Source of the DNA: SAR202 cluster bacterium bin22
Lineage (GTDB): Bacteria > Chloroflexota > Dehalococcoidia > Lucifugimonadales > UBA3495
NCBI GenBank assembly: GCA_002238505.1
Contig: MPMM01000002.1
Span: 248,001-312,000, forward strand
DNA length: 64,000 nucleotides
Reading direction: 5' to 3'
Shown here: positions 41,785-51,180 of the stretch, piece after piece
Position numbering within the stretch: the first letter of the stretch is position 1
Layout: every line of letters begins with the position of its first letter
Position numbers and translations under genes: made by a program
The notes under the pieces: model-generated
The model's database searches: none
Seen by the model: the letters and a program-made list of their open reading frames with translations, nothing else
Told to the model about the DNA's origin: nothing

Positions 41785-42786
41785 ATGCATCCCTTCCAAT
41801 ACCATGAGCCGCAGTCCCTGGACGAAGCGGTAACCCTGTTGACCGGTGAGTCGGCCAGCGCTGCCCACATCATTGCCGGCGGGTCTGACCTGATGGACGA
41901 GATTAAGGAAGGGATTGTCAGTCCCGCCAGTGTTGTGAGCCTGGCGTCGGTGCCCGGCCTGGCCGGCATAACCGAGACGGACGCCGGCCTTCGCATTGGG
42001 GCCATGACCACCATCGCCGACGTGGCGGCGCATCCGGTAATTCGCGCTGCCTACACTTCCCTGGCGGAGGCGGCCGGGGGATTGGCCACCCCCCAAATCC
42101 GCAACGTGGGAACCCTGGGGGGAAACCTCAACCAAAGGCCCCGCTGCTGGTACTATCGCCACCCCCTGACCCAGTGTCTGAAGAAGGGCGGCGACCGCTG
42201 CTTTGCGCTGATTGGCAACACCAAGTACCTGTGCGTCACCGGCGGCGACCGCTGTTACATAGTCCACCCTTCCGACACTGCGGTGGCCTTGTCGGTGTTT
42301 GGCGCTTCCATGGAAATCAACGGCAGCAACGGGAGCAGGACCCTGCCCATTGGCGACTTTTTTGCCGGTCCCGGGGTTGACGTATTGCGGGAGACGGTCC
42401 TGGAGCCAGGAGAGGTGGTATCGGGTGTTACGCTGCCCAGGCCAGCCGACCTGGGGGCCGACGGTCAGCCACCCCTCAGCCTCTACCTCAAGGCACGGGA
42501 GCGGGAGGCCGGCGACTTTGCGCTGGTCAGCGTTGCCGTCCGCCTGGCCGTGTCAGGTGGAACTATCCGGCAGGCCGCGGTGGCCCTGGGCGGAGTAGCC
42601 CCGGTGCCCTACCGTGCCACCCAGGTGGAAGAGTACCTGACCGGTAATACGATTGACTCGGTGGACGCAGCCCATGCCGGTACGCTCTCTATACCAGACG
42701 CCCGCCCCATGACCGACAACGGCTACAAGGTGGTAATGGCAAACAACCTCGTTAAGCAAGGTATTGCGAGGTTACTGGAGGGGTAG
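41785..42786 (+). CDS. Molybdenum hydroxylase FAD-binding subunit
   Basis: 333 residues. It binds FAD and passes electrons. YHEPQSLDEAVTLL begins the PCMH fold. IAGGSDLMDEIKEG and RNVGTLGGNLNQRPRC are the two FAD loops. The segment C-WYYRHPLTQ-C-LKKGGDR-C-FALIGNTKYL-C-VTGGDR-C inserts extra Cys residues like the [4Fe-4S]-binding insertion of 4-hydroxybenzoyl-CoA reductase beta subunits. The C-terminal CO-dehydrogenase flavoprotein domain is intact. It forms an operon with the upstream large subunit. Confidence 0.88.
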   Translation: MHPFQYHEPQSLDEAVTLLTGESASAAHIIAGGSDLMDEIKEGIVSPASVVSLASVPGLAGITETDAGLRIGAMTTIADVAAHPVIRAAYTSLAEAAGGLATPQIRNVGTLGGNLNQRPRCWYYRHPLTQCLKKGGDRCFALIGNTKYLCVTGGDRCYIVHPSDTAVALSVFGASMEINGSNGSRTLPIGDFFAGPGVDVLRETVLEPGEVVSGVTLPRPADLGADGQPPLSLYLKAREREAGDFALVSVAVRLAVSGGTIRQAAVALGGVAPVPYRATQVEEYLTGNTIDSVDAAHAGTLSIPDARPMTDNGYKVVMANNLVKQGIARLLEG

Positions 42787-42794
42787 CTTATACT
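42764..42794 (+). promoter_or_regulatory. Possible promoter of the lipoprotein gene
   Basis: TTGCGA (42764-42769), 19 bases, TATACT (42789-42794). The -10 is good and the spacing long. It lies at the end of the preceding coding sequence. Confidence 0.35.
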
Positions 42795-42835
42795 GCCTCG
42801 CATAACGAGGACATAATGGCCTGGGGAGGCAAGTA

Positions 42836-44470
42836 ATGGGCAAGCTATTGGTCTTGCTTGCGGTAGCATTTTCGATAGTTACCCTGGCCTGCCAAGAGCA
42901 AAGTCCGCAGCTTCCAACAACCGCAGCGGCTCCCACTTTGCCTGGGGATCGGCTTGCAGCCCCGGTTTTGGTCGAAGAAGCTACGTCTGAGCCTGTCCCA
43001 ACGGTTACCTCCGCTTCACCTGTCAGCGCAGTACTGGAGGCTACGCCGCCCCCAACTGTGGCGCCGACGATTACTGGCACCCCGATTCCTGGCAATACTC
43101 CGACGCCGACGTCAACCCCAACGCCCACTGCCACACCGACGCTACAACCATCTGCTACTCCAACTCCGACAGCCACTTCATTACCGACGCTTTCCCCTAC
43201 GCCAACGACGGCGCCAACGCCAACCCAACCGCCCGTGCCCACGAGCACCCCAATACCCCCGCCCACGAGCACCCCAATACCCCCGCCCACTCTTTTACCT
43301 ACCAATGTCCCAACACTCGAACCTGTTCCTACGCCAGCACCCGAACCAAGTCTGGTGTCAGACCCCGACTTGCTGCTGTTTGGCCCCCAGGATATAACCA
43401 TCAGGCACGAACCTGACGATGGGTACCTGGAAGAGTTCAGAGCGGCACTGGTCGGTGAAGACGTTGTCGTTGAAGCCACTTTCCATAATCCAGCCTCCGC
43501 TGGCGATCCCGATTGGTCCTACGGGTTCATTTTCCGCGCCAGATTCACAAACTATTACTATTTGGCGACCATCAATAGTGAGAGCGAGCTGTTGCTCTAT
43601 ACACGTGCAGAAGACCCGGAGCAGAGGGGGGAGCTGGTGCAACAGTCTGCAGACATTAACACTGCAGCAGGTGAGAAGAATGTCTTCAGGATTGTCACCA
43701 TAGGCGAAAGGGGCTGGATTTACATTAATGGCCAACTACAGGGCGAGATGGACCTGTCAGTAATTGGGGCAGGGGGCGGTATCAGAGCTATAGTTGACGA
43801 CAAGAAGAGCGGTGAGACCCAGGTGGATGGCTTAACCGTTTGGGAGTGGGGAGAGTCGCTGGCAACGCAAATGCCGGAAGTTGACGCGCCACCCGCCAAC
43901 GAGCCTGTGGATGGCGAAGATCCTGAAGTCCCCGTTTTCGGACCGACAGTTGGTTCGTTGACCCACGACCCCGACGACGAAATGCCGGAGGTACATGCTG
44001 CGGTATTGCAGGGAGGTGACGTAATGATCGCGGTTACCTTCAAGAATCCTTACGCACCGAACGAATCACATTGGAACTATGGTATTTCCCTGGAAAACAG
44101 TGATGGATTCCACTGGGTCAGTATCAACAGCAAGAGAACCTGGCTTCACAACTATTACTCTTTCGTACGTGAAGACCATGGTTGGCTCCCAGGTGAAAGG
44201 GAAGCCGGAATAGATGTTTCTGAGGGAGGCGAGAATCACCTGCGTATTATTGTGAAGGGAGACACGGGCTGGTTTTACGTTAACGACCGATTTATCGGCA
44301 ACGTAAATTTGTCCTTGGGGGGTATGCCCCACTCCGACTTTATAGGCTTGGTGGTGAATGACAACAATGGCTTCGGAAACAGATACAAGGCTGGCGACAC
44401 TACCAAGTTCGAATACTTCACCGTCTGGAAGTGGCACCCTTCCCTGTTTGAACTGCCTGATGACGATTAG
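42836..44470 (+). CDS. Lipoprotein with Thr/Pro stalk and two homologous beta domains
   Basis: 544 residues. Signal KLLVLLAVAFSIVTLAC, lipidated at about Cys19. Residues about 20-170 are a Thr/Pro-rich stalk. Two homologous domains follow (about 175-340 and 360-535), each with a VEATFHNP/IAVTFKNP block, a WSYGF/WNYGI block, a GWIYINGQL/GWFYVNDRF block and a final TVWEW/TVWKW. They look like concanavalin-like (LamG-type) sandwiches that could bind carbohydrate. Surface location is predicted. The stalk contains a 24-bp tandem repeat. GGAGG lies before the ATG. Confidence 0.75.
   Translation: MGKLLVLLAVAFSIVTLACQEQSPQLPTTAAAPTLPGDRLAAPVLVEEATSEPVPTVTSASPVSAVLEATPPPTVAPTITGTPIPGNTPTPTSTPTPTATPTLQPSATPTPTATSLPTLSPTPTTAPTPTQPPVPTSTPIPPPTSTPIPPPTLLPTNVPTLEPVPTPAPEPSLVSDPDLLLFGPQDITIRHEPDDGYLEEFRAALVGEDVVVEATFHNPASAGDPDWSYGFIFRARFTNYYYLATINSESELLLYTRAEDPEQRGELVQQSADINTAAGEKNVFRIVTIGERGWIYINGQLQGEMDLSVIGAGGGIRAIVDDKKSGETQVDGLTVWEWGESLATQMPEVDAPPANEPVDGEDPEVPVFGPTVGSLTHDPDDEMPEVHAAVLQGGDVMIAVTFKNPYAPNESHWNYGISLENSDGFHWVSINSKRTWLHNYYSFVREDHGWLPGEREAGIDVSEGGENHLRIIVKGDTGWFYVNDRFIGNVNLSLGGMPHSDFIGLVVNDNNGFGNRYKAGDTTKFEYFTVWKWHPSLFELPDDD
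43237..43284 (+). repeat. 24-bp tandem repeat in the lipoprotein stalk
   Basis: Two exact adjacent copies of a 24-base unit beginning GCCCACGAGCACC encode PTSTPIPP twice. Such repeats vary in number by slippage and change stalk length. Confidence 0.75.
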
Positions 44471-44484
44471 GGGGTAAGGCTTCT

Positions 44485-45366
44485 TTACTCCCCCTGCCCG
44501 GCCATCCTCCGCATGACCGTGTACAAGATCGCAAAGTCCTGGTCGGAGAAGCCCTGGGCGCGGCAGATGTTCAGGTATTCGTTGGTGGTGGCGCTGGTGG
44601 GCATGGGGACTTCCAGTTCCCGGCCCATGTCCAGGGCCAGCATCAGGTCTTTCTGGATCATAGTCACGTCAAACAGGGGTTCGTCGGGCGGGTCCACGGC
44701 CAGGGGAAAGCGGTACTTCAGGGCCGGGGATGCCACCACGCTGTTGAGGAGGGCCGTCATGGCCGCCTCCCGGGGGATTCCGCTCTTTTCCGCCAGCAGC
44801 AGGCTCTCGCAGAAAGACAGAATCTGGATGGGCAGGCTCAGGTTCACGGCCACCTTCATCGTGGCCGCCAGCCCGTTCTCGCCCACGTAGTCCACGGTGG
44901 GGCCGATGTCCTGGAGGATAGGCTTCATAGCCTCAAAGATTTCGTACTCTCCGCCCACCATTACCGATAATTGACCTGCGTCCAGGGTCACCGCGCTGCC
45001 GGACACCGGGGCATCCAGCATCTGCGCCCCCCGTTCTCTCACCTGGATGGAGAGAGCCCGGCTGGCGGCGGGGCTCACCGTGCTCATGTCGATATAGACC
45101 TTGCCAGGGCCCAGGGCAGCCAGAACTCCATCCGGGCCTCCGGTGACGGCCTCCAGCGCCTGGGTATTGGCGACCATCGTGAAGGTAACGTCTGCGGCCT
45201 CCGCCACGTCCCGGGGAGTTTCGCCCCAGAGCATTCCCATATCTACCAGCCAGTCGCCGCGGGACCTGGTGCGGTTGTAGCCGGTAACGGTGTGACCCGC
45301 GTCCAGCAACCGGCGAACCATCTTGCCGCCCATTGTGCCCAGTCCGATGAAACCCAGGTTAGCCAT
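44485..45366 (-). CDS. 3-hydroxyisobutyrate dehydrogenase-like oxidoreductase (second copy)
   Basis: 293 residues. ANLGFIGLGTMGGKMVRRLLDAGH is the NAD(P) site, DMSTVSPAASR and MLDAPVSGSAVT the substrate signature, and ATMKVAVNLSL holds the catalytic Lys and Asn. It is clearly related to the gene at 29563-30495 but divergent. AGGTGA lies before the ATG. It is convergent with the lipoprotein gene and divergent from the CoA-transferase pair. Confidence 0.9.
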   Translation of the reverse strand: MANLGFIGLGTMGGKMVRRLLDAGHTVTGYNRTRSRGDWLVDMGMLWGETPRDVAEAADVTFTMVANTQALEAVTGGPDGVLAALGPGKVYIDMSTVSPAASRALSIQVRERGAQMLDAPVSGSAVTLDAGQLSVMVGGEYEIFEAMKPILQDIGPTVDYVGENGLAATMKVAVNLSLPIQILSFCESLLLAEKSGIPREAAMTALLNSVVASPALKYRFPLAVDPPDEPLFDVTMIQKDLMLALDMGRELEVPMPTSATTNEYLNICRAQGFSDQDFAILYTVMRRMAGQGE

Positions 45367-45525
45367 TATTCACCTGCCAGAATTTGTTGTGGATTATTGC
45401 GGGGCAAATGTTAACACAAAGGCCGGGGGACAGGGGAAGCCGGCAAGTGGACTTGGAGTTGAGGGTGGACTATCATTGGGCCTGTCCCAGTCCCGGATCA
45501 CGTAGTCAGGGGAGGTATACAATCC

Positions 45526-46785
45526 ATGGCCGAAAAGGGTGTGCTGGATGGCGTCAGAGTGTTGACCCTGGAGCAGGTGCACGCGCTGCCCTGGGGCACG
45601 GGCTTCCTGGCCGACCTGGGCGCAGACGTAATCCGGGTGGAGAGCCCCGACCACCTGCAGGACCGCAAGGCCGGTCCCTTTCCCGGCGGCCAGGCAGGCG
45701 AGGAGTGGTGGAACGAGGCGGGCAACCTCGTTTATTACGGCACCCGCAACAAGCGCAGCCTGTGCATGGATGTCACCAACCCCCGGGGCAAGGAAGTCTT
45801 CCTTAAGCTGGTGGAGAAAACCGATATTGTCACTGACAACTTCCGCCCCGGCACCATGCAGCGCTTCGGCTTCGACCACGACAGCCTGTCGGCGATCAAT
45901 CCTCGCATAATTACCCTCAGCAGCACGGCTTACGGTTACACGGGGCCTTGGCGTCGGGCCGGGTCCCGCGCCCGCACTGTTGACGCCGCCTGCGGATTGT
46001 CATTCCTCACCGGCTACGAGGGCGGACCGTCCATGCGGGCCAGCAATAACTACATGGACCACTCGGTCGGCAACAACGTGGCCTATGCCCTCCTTCTGGC
46101 CCTTTATCAGCGCAAACGCACCGGCAAGGGCATGCGCATCGATTTGACGATGCTGGAGACGGGCGTTTCTGCCGTGGGGCCCGCCATTCTGGAAGCCCAG
46201 CAGGGGATGACCCGGGACCGCCTGGGGTGCGCCCACTGGTGGAAGGCGCCCCACAACGTCTATCCCGCCAGAGGCGATGACCGGTGGATTGTGATCGTGG
46301 TGTCATCCGATGAGGAATGGGCCAGGCTGAAGATTACCATGGGCTCCCCTGGCTGGGCTGATGAGGACCGGTTCGCCACTGCCCTGTCCCGCTGGCACAA
46401 CCGCCACGCGCTGGACGAACTGGTAGCCGAATGGACCTCGCAGCACGATGACCTGGAACTGGCCCAATTACTGCAACAGCAGAGCATCACCGCCGGTTCC
46501 TGCATGACGGCCCAGAATTTGGTGAACGACCCTCACCTGCAGGCGCGGGATTACATGTGGGAGTTTTCCAATCCCCAGGCGCCGGAGGTTGGGCCTCGCG
46601 TATTTGCCGGCCGTCCTTTCCGGGACCCCGGCAACACCATGTCAATTACAAAGGTTGCCGGCCTGGGCCAGGACAACAGCGAAGTGCTGTCTGACCTGGC
46701 CGGACTGTCGTCCTCTGATATCGAAGGCCTGGAGGCGGAAGGAGTAATTTTCGGGTCGCCCCGCCCCGAGGAGTCAAGGCCATAG
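45526..46785 (+). CDS. Family III (CaiB/BaiF) CoA-transferase
   Basis: 419 residues. LDGVRVLTLEQVHALPWGT, LADLGADVIRVES, TRNKRSLCMDVTNPRGKE, DIVTDNFRPGTMQRFGFDHD and NNYMDHSVGNN with the expected catalytic Asp are visible. The C-terminus is shorter on the LGEHN motif (GQDNSEVLSDLAG). Substrate unknown. GGGGAGG lies 11 bases before the ATG. The next CoA-transferase follows in the same direction after 89 bases, so the two may work as partners. Confidence 0.9.
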   Translation: MAEKGVLDGVRVLTLEQVHALPWGTGFLADLGADVIRVESPDHLQDRKAGPFPGGQAGEEWWNEAGNLVYYGTRNKRSLCMDVTNPRGKEVFLKLVEKTDIVTDNFRPGTMQRFGFDHDSLSAINPRIITLSSTAYGYTGPWRRAGSRARTVDAACGLSFLTGYEGGPSMRASNNYMDHSVGNNVAYALLLALYQRKRTGKGMRIDLTMLETGVSAVGPAILEAQQGMTRDRLGCAHWWKAPHNVYPARGDDRWIVIVVSSDEEWARLKITMGSPGWADEDRFATALSRWHNRHALDELVAEWTSQHDDLELAQLLQQQSITAGSCMTAQNLVNDPHLQARDYMWEFSNPQAPEVGPRVFAGRPFRDPGNTMSITKVAGLGQDNSEVLSDLAGLSSSDIEGLEAEGVIFGSPRPEESRP

Positions 46786-46874
46786 GCTGCCCGCTGCATC
46801 CGGCAGATAATGGCGAAAATCAGGCCAGTTCGTGAACCTTCGCGCCCGCTGGTAGAAGAATGACTGGAGAATCC

Positions 46875-48083
46875 ATGCCTGGAATACTTTCAGAGTTGCG
46901 TGTCCTGGAACTGAGTCACCGGCCTCCCGGCGCCTATTGCGCCAAGCTGCTGGCCGACCAGGGCGCGGACACCATTAAGGTGGAACCGCCCGGCTGGGGC
47001 GACCAGTCCCGCCATGAACCTCCCTTTATTGGCGACGAACCTCACCCCGACCGCTCATCCACCTTCCTGGCCTTCAACACCAACAAACGGGGAATAACCC
47101 TGGATGTTGAGCAGGCTGAAGGACGTAATCTGCTGCTCCGCCTGGCTGAGTCCGCCGACATTATTGTCGAGAGCTATCCGCCCGGGAAGTTGGCTGAACT
47201 GGGAATGGACTACGCGACCCTGGCCGCAGCGAGCCCCCGACTGATCTTGGTATCCATTACCTACTTTGGCCAGGAGGGCCCGTACGCCAACTACCAGGGA
47301 GACGACCTGGTAGCCCAGGCCATGGGAGGCTACCTGTATGCCGTGACCGGTTCGGCCAGCATGCCGCCTATGGGCACTGCCCTGCAACAAATGGAAATTA
47401 CCGCGGCCCGGAACGGCGCCGTGGCGGTAATGGCCGCCCTGCTGCGGCGGGAACAAACGGACCAAGGGACGCATATCGACGTTTCCACCATGGAGGCCGC
47501 CGTCAGCACGCCATCGGGCCTCATTCATCCTTACACCTACACCGGTCGCAACCCCCACCGGGGCGGCAGCGACGGCAACGTTATGGACGGCATGCACTTG
47601 CCCACCCTGGACGGCGAGGTAACCCTGACCACAGCCGGCACCGGCGGCCGTCCCATGCAGGCCTGGGCCGAGATTCTGGAGGAACCCGGACTGCTGGACC
47701 CCAGGTTCGCCACCCGGGGCGGTCGGATGGAGCACTGGGAGGACCTGCACTCGCTGGTGGCCCCCAAACTGGCCCAGTGGAACAATCTTGACCTGATGCG
47801 GGAGACCATGGCTCGGGGCCTGGTAATCGGGCTGGTGCAGACGCCCCGGCAGGTGGTGGAGTCACCCCACCTGGAGGAACGGGGCTTCTTCGTGGAATTG
47901 GACCATCCGGAAACCGGTCCCCTGCAATATCCCGGGTCGGGGTTCTTCATTGACGGCGAAAACGCCATGAATACTGCCCGCCCCGCGCCCCGCCTGGGAG
48001 AGCACAACGCGGAGATTCTGGACGGCCAACTGGGGCTCTCCCTGCGGGAATTGGGCCTGCTTCGGGCCGCGCGGGTAATCTGA
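46875..48083 (+). CDS. Family III CoA-transferase with Glu at the catalytic Asp position
   Basis: 402 residues from ATG 46875 (GGAG five bases upstream; ATG 46860 is also in frame). LSELRVLELSHRPPGAYCAK, LADQGADTIKVEPPGWGD, NTNKRGITLDV and IIVESYPPGKLAELGMDY fit the family. Where related enzymes have the nucleophilic Asp (VTDIGAG in the gene at 11783-12970), this protein reads QMEITAA, so Asp appears changed to Glu. That change is seen by hand alignment and would affect the aspartyl-CoA mechanism. The C-terminal PRLGEHNAEIL is intact. Confidence 0.88.
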   Translation: MPGILSELRVLELSHRPPGAYCAKLLADQGADTIKVEPPGWGDQSRHEPPFIGDEPHPDRSSTFLAFNTNKRGITLDVEQAEGRNLLLRLAESADIIVESYPPGKLAELGMDYATLAAASPRLILVSITYFGQEGPYANYQGDDLVAQAMGGYLYAVTGSASMPPMGTALQQMEITAARNGAVAVMAALLRREQTDQGTHIDVSTMEAAVSTPSGLIHPYTYTGRNPHRGGSDGNVMDGMHLPTLDGEVTLTTAGTGGRPMQAWAEILEEPGLLDPRFATRGGRMEHWEDLHSLVAPKLAQWNNLDLMRETMARGLVIGLVQTPRQVVESPHLEERGFFVELDHPETGPLQYPGSGFFIDGENAMNTARPAPRLGEHNAEILDGQLGLSLRELGLLRAARVI

Positions 48084-48102
48084 AACACCTGGGAGTAGAG
48101 AA

Positions 48103-48492
48103 GTGGAAAAGATACGAAAGAACCACCCGGACATTGCGCCCTCGGGCCCGACCTTCAGCCGGAGCGTGCGGGCCGGCAACACCCTGTATATTGCCGGCTG
48201 TACCGCTCGTGGCACCGAAGCCCAGGGCCAGCCGGTGATGGAGCAACTTCGGGTTACCCTGGACCGCATCGTCCGGATTGTAGCTGCAGAGGGCGGCTCC
48301 CCATCTGACATCGTCAAGATCACCACCTTCGTCACCAGTATTCCCCAGTGGCGGGCGGACCGGGAGCGGCAGGAGGCCTTGTTCGCGGAGTTCTTCCAGG
48401 GCCAGTATCCTGCCAACACGCTGGTTGAAATTACCGCGCTGGCCGAGGATGGACTGGACGTGGAAATTGAGGCGATCGTGGAACTGGGTTAG
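48103..48492 (+). CDS. RidA (YjgF/YER057c/UK114) family protein
   Basis: 129 residues from GTG 48103 with GGGAG upstream. The family hydrolyses reactive enamine/imine intermediates. Visible are FSRSVRAGNTLYIAGCTA, QLRVTLDRIVRIVAAEGGSPSDIVKITTF and PANTLVEITALAEDGLDVEIEAI. The usual R of the R-x-x-V/C end motif is replaced by N (PANTLVEI), so it is not a canonical RidA deaminase. It follows the two CoA-transferases by 19 bases, probably in one operon. Confidence 0.88.
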   Translation: MEKIRKNHPDIAPSGPTFSRSVRAGNTLYIAGCTARGTEAQGQPVMEQLRVTLDRIVRIVAAEGGSPSDIVKITTFVTSIPQWRADRERQEALFAEFFQGQYPANTLVEITALAEDGLDVEIEAIVELG

Positions 48493-48498
48493 CGGTCC

Positions 48499-51180
48499 TC
48501 AGGCTTTCTTCCCCTGTACTCTCGCAACCAGCAGAAGCATGGAGGGCAGCACCAGCAGGGAAGCCGAGCCGGCCATTAGCACCATGACTGCCGAGATAAT
48601 CCCGTAGGTGGAGAACAGGGGCATGGGCGCGAATCCCATAACCGCGAATCCTGCGATACTTGAGGCGGCAGACCCCGCCAGGGCGGCGCCGGTACCTGCG
48701 GCGGCCGTTTGCAGGGCGGCTATGGGGTTCGGGTGCAGGGGTAACTCCTGCCGGAACCGCTGGGTCATGTGGATTGAGTAGTCTATCCCCACCCCAATGG
48801 AAACGGCGGCTATGGTCGCGGTGATGAAGTTCAGACTGTAGCCGGTGACGTACATGAAGGCATAGAGCCAGGACACCACCAGCCCCACCGGCAACGTGGT
48901 AATGAAAGCATAGCCCACCGACCTCATCCAAAATGCCAGCAGGAGAAAACACGCCCCTGCGGCAATGGGCAACGAAATGGTCAGGGCCCTGGTGGTTGCC
49001 ATCAAGGTTGCCTCGCGGGTAAACGGCGACCCGGTAATTCCCACCTCTGAGATTGACGGCAGGGCTGCCAGGGGACCCACGTCCCGGTTCAGCGACTCAC
49101 GTGCTGTGGCCAGGTTGGCCTGTTCCCTTGCCCCGAGGACGCCGAGGGTTATGACGGTGGCGTACTCGTTTCCCTCTCTCGCCAGTATCTCCCTCACCCG
49201 GGCCGTCTCGTATGCGAAGGACTGCTCGTCCAGGGGAATCCCGTTGTCCAGCATGTATTCGTACGCTGCTTCCAACTGTTTACTGTCGTCCGGCTGGCCG
49301 TCCAGGTTGTGGTCGGTTATCGCGACTCCTGTTGCGTCTTCCACCGCCCGCCTTGCCGATGCCGAACCGACTACCCGATCCAGCAACTGGAAGATGGTAG
49401 AACCATAGGTGAAGACTCCGCCGTCCTGTCCCCTGCCTACACTCTCGTTGTCTCCCAGCCGGTCCAGAAATCCCCGCAACCCTTCCAGCGATTGCGGGTC
49501 GGTCAGGTCCCCGCGCACGTAAATAATGGCCGGTTCTCCCGAAAGGGAAGGCGCGATGTGCTCGTCCAGCTTGTTCACGCCAATTACAAACTCCGAATCA
49601 GTATCCAGGAAGTCCTCTGGATCAAACTGGGGATCCAGCTGGAAAGCCAGGTAAGTGGTCAGAGCCGTTCCCAGGGCCACCAGGGGCAAAACTGCCCACG
49701 GGGCACGGGCCAGCGTCAGAATCACTTTGGCCATCCCGAACCGGGAGTCGGACCTTCCCTGGGCGGGGCTGTCCTCGGAGAGTTCAGCATGGGCAGGGAT
49801 AGCCTCGGCCAACGCTTTGCGCTGGTCCAGCCGCATGATCACCAGGGGAATGAGGATGCCCATAATGACGAAGTTTGACAGTACGGCGATGCCGGCGGCG
49901 ACGCCGAATCCGATAACCGACTCGATTCCCGAGGTGACGTTGGCCAAAAAGGCAATGCCGTCGGACAGTGAAGCGAGAACCAGGGCCCCCAGCACTCCGG
50001 CCAGCCCTGCCCTGAGGGCGTGGATCGGCAGGCGAGATCGCACCCGCTCCTCGTTGTAGCGTGCCACGGCATGGATCAGGAAGTCCGCTCCCAGGGAGAT
50101 CATGGCGATGGGTACTATCAGGTCCAGAATCAGGGAACCGTTCAGGCCGATGAGATTGGAAATGCCCCTCAGCCATATCACCAGTATCGCCAAACCCAGG
50201 AACCCCAGGCCGACGGCCTTGAACGACCTGAGGGTTGCGCCCACGACTATCAGCACCAGGATCACGGTGGCAACAATGTAGGGAATGGCAGTTTCGCCCT
50301 GCTCCCGGGAGGTGAGGTTGGCATCCAGCCCCACGCCCCATAGCAGGTAGTGTTCTTCGTCGCCCTTCAGGACAGTGAGAATTCTTCGGTTAAGCCGCTC
50401 CTTGTCCAGTACCGATTCGTCATTGGAGACTCCCACGGTGTAGGGGCCTCCGCCCAGCTTCGTATTGTCGGCAGCCACGAAGATAGAAATGGCCCTGGCC
50501 CGCCATTCCTGCCGTTCCTCACCTTCCACCGTAACGGTTTCCGAAATAGCGTCTATGGAAAGGCTCTCCAGCATCACCCTGCCCTGGGGTCCCTCCAGGA
50601 TGCGGTTTATTGCTTCCTTAACCTGGGAGTCGCTGGCTGTCTCGAGGGTCACGTCGCTGGTCGGGTCCAGCGTCAGCGCATCGTTGACCGAATCGGCGAG
50701 GGAGTAAATGCCCTGCAGTTGGCGCTGGGTTTCCACGTCATATCCGGAGAAAAGAAGGTCCGCCATGTCCGAGTCCCGCAGCGCCTTCCCGTTGCGGTAT
50801 AGCTCCCAAAGGGGCGCTTGCCGCAACAGGTCGCCCTCCCGGTCCTCGACAATGAAACTGGCAATGTGGAGGCGGGGAGGGAATTGGGCGTTTACCTCAT
50901 CCCGCAGGTCGAAGACGGGCCCGCCGGGTTCCTGGGAAGCCTGGTCCTCCGGGTGCAGGAAGATCATTGGGAAGACCAGCAAGGCGGTTATGGTGAGGAT
51001 GACAGCGATGGCGGCCGTCGAGTGCCGGGTCAATAAAGCGGCGGCGCGGTCTGCGAGGTCAGTATGCTCTTGAGGTGGGTTCACGACTGGTTCAGGAGGA
51101 GGAAATGAACCGTGATGACGGATGCGTCGGACGTTCCTGGCGAGAAGAAATGTCGGTGCGTATGCTTGAAGGCCGGCCAT
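48499..51180 (-). CDS. MMPL-type RND transporter
   Basis: 893 residues. Two similar halves each have a first helix, a large extracytoplasmic loop and then five or six helices. The first helix lies at about 53-73 (AAIAVILTITALLVFPMIF). SLGADFLIHAVARYNEER and VSIGVGIDYSIHMTQRFRQEL are the paired transmembrane motifs with the proton-relay acidic residues of RND exporters. Such proteins export lipids, hopanoids or drugs. The start is uncertain: ATG 51180 is the first; GTG 51084 (VNPPQEHTDL) would be shorter. It is convergent with the RidA gene. Confidence 0.88.
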   Translation of the reverse strand: MAGLQAYAPTFLLARNVRRIRHHGSFPPPEPVVNPPQEHTDLADRAAALLTRHSTAAIAVILTITALLVFPMIFLHPEDQASQEPGGPVFDLRDEVNAQFPPRLHIASFIVEDREGDLLRQAPLWELYRNGKALRDSDMADLLFSGYDVETQRQLQGIYSLADSVNDALTLDPTSDVTLETASDSQVKEAINRILEGPQGRVMLESLSIDAISETVTVEGEERQEWRARAISIFVAADNTKLGGGPYTVGVSNDESVLDKERLNRRILTVLKGDEEHYLLWGVGLDANLTSREQGETAIPYIVATVILVLIVVGATLRSFKAVGLGFLGLAILVIWLRGISNLIGLNGSLILDLIVPIAMISLGADFLIHAVARYNEERVRSRLPIHALRAGLAGVLGALVLASLSDGIAFLANVTSGIESVIGFGVAAGIAVLSNFVIMGILIPLVIMRLDQRKALAEAIPAHAELSEDSPAQGRSDSRFGMAKVILTLARAPWAVLPLVALGTALTTYLAFQLDPQFDPEDFLDTDSEFVIGVNKLDEHIAPSLSGEPAIIYVRGDLTDPQSLEGLRGFLDRLGDNESVGRGQDGGVFTYGSTIFQLLDRVVGSASARRAVEDATGVAITDHNLDGQPDDSKQLEAAYEYMLDNGIPLDEQSFAYETARVREILAREGNEYATVITLGVLGAREQANLATARESLNRDVGPLAALPSISEVGITGSPFTREATLMATTRALTISLPIAAGACFLLLAFWMRSVGYAFITTLPVGLVVSWLYAFMYVTGYSLNFITATIAAVSIGVGIDYSIHMTQRFRQELPLHPNPIAALQTAAAGTGAALAGSAASSIAGFAVMGFAPMPLFSTYGIISAVMVLMAGSASLLVLPSMLLLVARVQGKKA

